DNA from: an uncultured bacterium
GTDB lineage: Bacteria; Bacteroidota; Bacteroidia; Sphingobacteriales; Sphingobacteriaceae
Assembly (NCBI GenBank): GCA_903838995.1
Contig: CAIMAP010000041.1
Span: 1 to 35,933, forward strand
Direction: 5' to 3'
DNA length: 35,933 nt
The notes under the pieces are model-generated. The model had not been told where the DNA came from. It ran no database searches and saw only the letters and a list, made by a program, of their open reading frames with translations. Position 1 is the first letter of the stretch, and the number at the start of each line of letters is the position of its first letter. Of the stretch, positions 33,237 to 35,933 are shown piece after piece. The position numbers and the translations under genes are program-made.

Positions 33237-35447
33237 ATGGAAGAGCAGAAGAAAAAAACAAGTGGCGGCAAAAAAATGCCCAACATGCCGCAGGTACCCA
33301 AATTTAATTTTTATTGGATTTACGGAATTTTATTGGTTGCTGTTTTAGCATTCAATTTTTTATACAAAGACAATAGCGCAAAAGAAATCAGTTACCAAAA
33401 GTTCGAAACAGACATGTTATTGAACCATGATGTAGAAAAACTGATTGCCTACAAGCAAAATGAAATGTATGTGGTAGAAGTATACATTTATAAAGCAAAA
33501 GTTACCGGAGAAAAGTATAAAGAAATTAATAGCGGTGCATATTTTTCTGGCGCAGGGCCACATTATTTTTTAACACAACTTTCGATCGATGATTTTAACA
33601 ATCGTATTCGCGAAGCGCAAAAAAGTTTTACGGCTGCAGAAAAAGTAGATGTAGAATATATTACCAAATCAAATTGGGGTAGAGACTTTTTATTGTCTTG
33701 GGTATTGCCTTTAGTATTAATGATTGCCGTATGGATGTTCATTATGCGTAAGATGTCTGGCGGAGGCGGCGCTGGTGGCGGCGGTCAAATTTTTAATATT
33801 GGAAAATCGCGCGCCACCTTGTTCGATAAAGAATCACAAGTAGCCATTACCTTTAATGATGTTGCCGGTTTAGAAGAAGCAAAACAAGAAGTAATGGAAG
33901 TGGTAGACTTCTTAAAAAATCCAAAAAAATATACCAACCTCGGCGGAAAAATTCCGAAAGGTGTTTTATTAGTGGGTGCGCCAGGTACTGGAAAAACATT
34001 ATTAGCTAAAGCTGTTGCAGGCGAAGCGCAAGTTCCATTTTTCTCGCTTTCGGGTTCGGATTTTGTAGAAATGTTTGTGGGTGTAGGTGCATCAAGAGTA
34101 AGAGATTTATTTAAACAAGCCAAAGAAAAAGCACCTTGTATTATTTTCATCGACGAAATTGATGCCATTGGTAGAGCGCGTGGTAAAAACCAAATTATGG
34201 GTGGCAACGACGAACGCGAAAATACTTTAAATCAATTATTAGTTGAGATGGATGGTTTTGGAACCGACTCGGGTGTGATTATTATGGCGGCAACGAATCG
34301 CCCAGATGTACTAGATCCGGCACTGTTAAGACCAGGTAGATTTGATAGACAAATTGGAATTGATAAACCAGATTTAATTGGAAGAGAACAAATTTTCAAA
34401 GTGCATTTAAAGCCATTGAAATTATCACCTAATATTGATCCAAAAAAATTAGCTGCACAAACACCAGGCTTTGCTGGTGCAGAAATTGCAAATGTTTGTA
34501 ACGAGGCGGCGTTAATCGCAGCGCGAAAAGACAAGCAAGCAATTGACATGCAAGATTTTCAAGATGCAATTGATCGCGTGATTGGTGGATTAGAAAAGAA
34601 AAATAAAATTATCTCGCCAGAAGAAAAAAGAATTGTGGCTTTCCACGAAGCAGGCCATGCCATTGCTGGTTGGTTTTTAGAGCACGCAGATCCATTGGTA
34701 AAAGTTTCTATTGTGCCAAGAGGCATTGCTGCATTGGGTTACGCGCAATACTTACCCAAAGAACAATATTTATACACTACAGAACAATTGTTAGATAGTA
34801 TGAAGATGACCTTAGGGGGTAGAGCTGCAGAAGAAATTGTTTTTGGTAAAATATCTACTGGTGCACAAAACGATTTGGAAAGAATTACCAAGTTAGCCTA
34901 TGCAATGGTTACCATGTATGGCATGAACAAAACCATTGGAAATATTTCTTTCAACGATCCTCAAGGAGAGTTTGGTTATGGTAAACCTTATTCCGATAAA
35001 ACATCGGAGTTAATAGACATAGAAGTACGTGGATTAATTGCACAGATGTATGAAGATACCAAAGCGATGTTAACCAAACACAGAACACATTTAGATAATA
35101 TTGCAAAGGCTTTATTAGAGAAAGAAATTATTTTCCAATCAGACTTAGAAGAGTTATTAGGCAAAAGACCTTTCGATACACGAACTACTTACGATGAGTT
35201 TGTAAATGGTAAGGAAGAAGCAGCTGTTGTTGAGCCAAGTGCGAAAACAATTGATGCAAAAGAAAGCCCAAAGGCGCCATTTGCAGATGAACTTACCAGA
35301 CCCACTGTGTTTGAGTCTAAACCTCCTGTTGAAGGCGAAAAGACGATAGAAGAATTGGAGGCCGAATTTGCTAACTCTGACAATCCAGATGATGGTTTAA
35401 AAATTAGCAATCAAAATAGTCCGAACGAAGACCCAAAAGCTGAATAA
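33237..35447 (+). CDS. ftsH: ATP-dependent zinc metalloprotease FtsH
   Basis: This membrane-anchored AAA+ protease degrades misassembled membrane proteins and short-lived regulators. It has two membrane helices (about 26-43 and 150-167) bracketing a periplasmic domain. A Gly-rich linker is followed by the AAA domain with Walker A GAPGTGKT (about 247-254), Walker [12 protein letters not shown] and the second region of homology [19 protein letters not shown]. The M41 peptidase domain has zinc motif HEAGH (about 470-474). The last 85 or so residues form an acidic, Pro-rich disordered tail, making it longer (736) than the E. coli enzyme. It is followed by an intrinsic terminator. Confidence 0.97.
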   Translation: MEEQKKKTSGGKKMPNMPQVPKFNFYWIYGILLVAVLAFNFLYKDNSAKEISYQKFETDMLLNHDVEKLIAYKQNEMYVVEVYIYKAKVTGEKYKEINSGAYFSGAGPHYFLTQLSIDDFNNRIREAQKSFTAAEKVDVEYITKSNWGRDFLLSWVLPLVLMIAVWMFIMRKMSGGGGAGGGGQIFNIGKSRATLFDKESQVAITFNDVAGLEEAKQEVMEVVDFLKNPKKYTNLGGKIPKGVLLVGAPGTGKTLLAKAVAGEAQVPFFSLSGSDFVEMFVGVGASRVRDLFKQAKEKAPCIIFIDEIDAIGRARGKNQIMGGNDERENTLNQLLVEMDGFGTDSGVIIMAATNRPDVLDPALLRPGRFDRQIGIDKPDLIGREQIFKVHLKPLKLSPNIDPKKLAAQTPGFAGAEIANVCNEAALIAARKDKQAIDMQDFQDAIDRVIGGLEKKNKIISPEEKRIVAFHEAGHAIAGWFLEHADPLVKVSIVPRGIAALGYAQYLPKEQYLYTTEQLLDSMKMTLGGRAAEEIVFGKISTGAQNDLERITKLAYAMVTMYGMNKTIGNISFNDPQGEFGYGKPYSDKTSELIDIEVRGLIAQMYEDTKAMLTKHRTHLDNIAKALLEKEIIFQSDLEELLGKRPFDTRTTYDEFVNGKEEAAVVEPSAKTIDAKESPKAPFADELTRPTVFESKPPVEGEKTIEELEAEFANSDNPDDGLKISNQNSPNEDPKAE

Positions 35448-35460
35448 TATATTTTAAAAG

Positions 35461-35488
35461 AAATACCGCTCATTGAGCGGTATTTTTT
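35461..35488 (+). terminator. Terminator of rsfS-ftsH
   Basis: AAATACCGCT (35461-35470) pairs perfectly with AGCGGTATTT (35476-35485) around a 5-base loop CATTG and is followed by a T run. Confidence 0.9.
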
Positions 35489-35499
35489 ATTTTAGCAAT

Positions 35500-35933
35500 A
35501 TGCAAGAAGCAACACCCAAAGAGCGCATGCTTAAGAAAATTAGGAAAGCCCTGATTGAAAAAGCCGAAAACCCCTTCCCAAAATTCGAAGATACGGAAGC
35601 TATTTTTGCGAGCTCACCCGAATTGTTAGAAATTCAATTTGCAGAAGCATTCAATAAAGTGAATGGTCAATTTATTTATTGCGAAGACGAAAAAGATTTT
35701 TTGCTACAATTAAAATCCATTGCGCAAGATAAAAAATGGACAAATATTTTCTGCTGGGAAAAAGAATTGCAAGGCCTTATAAAAAGTCAGGTTAGCTATC
35801 AAACAACCGACTATGAATTTATAAATGCAGTAGTGGGCATAACCACCTGCGAAGCATTAATTGCAAGAACTGGAAGTATTTTAATTAGCAGCGGATCGGC
35901 TGCAGGCCGCAGGTTATCTATCTATCCAAGCAT
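35500..35933 (+). CDS. LUD-domain protein (LutC/YkgG family), N-terminal part
   Basis: The frame from ATG 35500 is open to the window end (144 codons, no stop). It starts MQEATPKERMLKKIRKALIEK and contains the typical LUD segment CEALIARTGSILISSGSAAGRR near its present end. LUD proteins include LutC, a part of the lactate-utilisation system. In Bacteroidota a single LUD gene commonly follows ftsH and has no proven role. The start lies 12 bases after the ftsH terminator, so the promoter must overlap the terminator or expression must come from readthrough. The 3' part is outside the window. Confidence 0.85.
   Translation, partial: MQEATPKERMLKKIRKALIEKAENPFPKFEDTEAIFASSPELLEIQFAEAFNKVNGQFIYCEDEKDFLLQLKSIAQDKKWTNIFCWEKELQGLIKSQVSYQTTDYEFINAVVGITTCEALIARTGSILISSGSAAGRRLSIYPS

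Noticed and set aside
1-35933. tRNA/rRNA genes, CRISPR arrays, insertion sequences, prophage or defence genes
   Set aside because: I looked on both strands and saw no cloverleaf-like gene, spaced repeats, transposase or integrase, or defence-type protein.

Overview
The window looks like a stretch of core chromosome from a member of the Bacteroidota, most likely in or near the Chitinophagaceae/Chitinophagales. The DNA is AT-rich. Start codons are preceded by A-rich DNA without clear Shine-Dalgarno sequences. Several promoters carry the Bacteroidota -7 box TAnnTTTG. The protein set is also typical of the phylum: an Alternative Complex III-linked cox cluster, GldH, a type IX secretion (T9SS) cargo protein with a C-terminal sorting domain, and the birA-rsfS-ftsH-LUD gene string. 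I see no tRNA, rRNA, CRISPR array, insertion sequence or prophage gene. No gene-free stretch exceeds about 130 bases.

Layout. (1) 1-9333, + strand: the last codons of a probable actF, then a long cytochrome oxidase block: coxB, coxA, ctaA and ctaB (heme A synthesis), two subunit III genes, a subunit IV gene, a SCO copper/thiol chaperone, a DUF420 (CtaM-like) protein, a small CPMC membrane protein, DUF983 and DUF2461. Structural subunits, heme A synthesis and copper insertion sit together. The two small Cys proteins near the end are candidate assembly factors. (2) 9405-12672, + strand: typA with a strong terminator, then murF. (3) 12673-16923, - strand, tightly packed: holB, ricT, gldH, then an ECF sigma factor, a one-helix putative anti-sigma protein and a CpxP/Spy-like membrane protein, which resembles an envelope-stress module. 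(4) 17045-18048, + strand: ruvX and def. (5) 18045-20611, - strand: a surface lipoprotein, mrp, a NifU-type protein and a secreted CarboxypepD_reg-like protein. (6) 20677-22602, + strand: a GT51 transglycosylase with a long N-terminal domain; comM lies on the - strand behind it. (7) 24262-28407: a 1381-residue secreted beta-helix/Ig-like protein with a T9SS tail. (8) 28411-35933: gmhA (-), a lipid kinase (+), dsbD and birA (-), rsfS and ftsH (+), and the start of a LUD-domain gene cut by the window end.

Most of this is housekeeping DNA, and I find no clear new multi-gene defence or mobile system. The observations most worth checking are: -7 boxes placed so that transcription of murF, ruvX and gmhA should begin at the A of the ATG (leaderless mRNAs); the uncharacterised CPMC protein and DUF983 beside SCO and DUF420; an Mrp without its usual C-terminal CxxC; a RicT with a six-Cys N-terminal extension; a heme A synthase with Asn where the family usually has a heme-ligand His; and four convergent gene pairs whose stop codons overlap, abut or lie 3 bases apart with no terminator.
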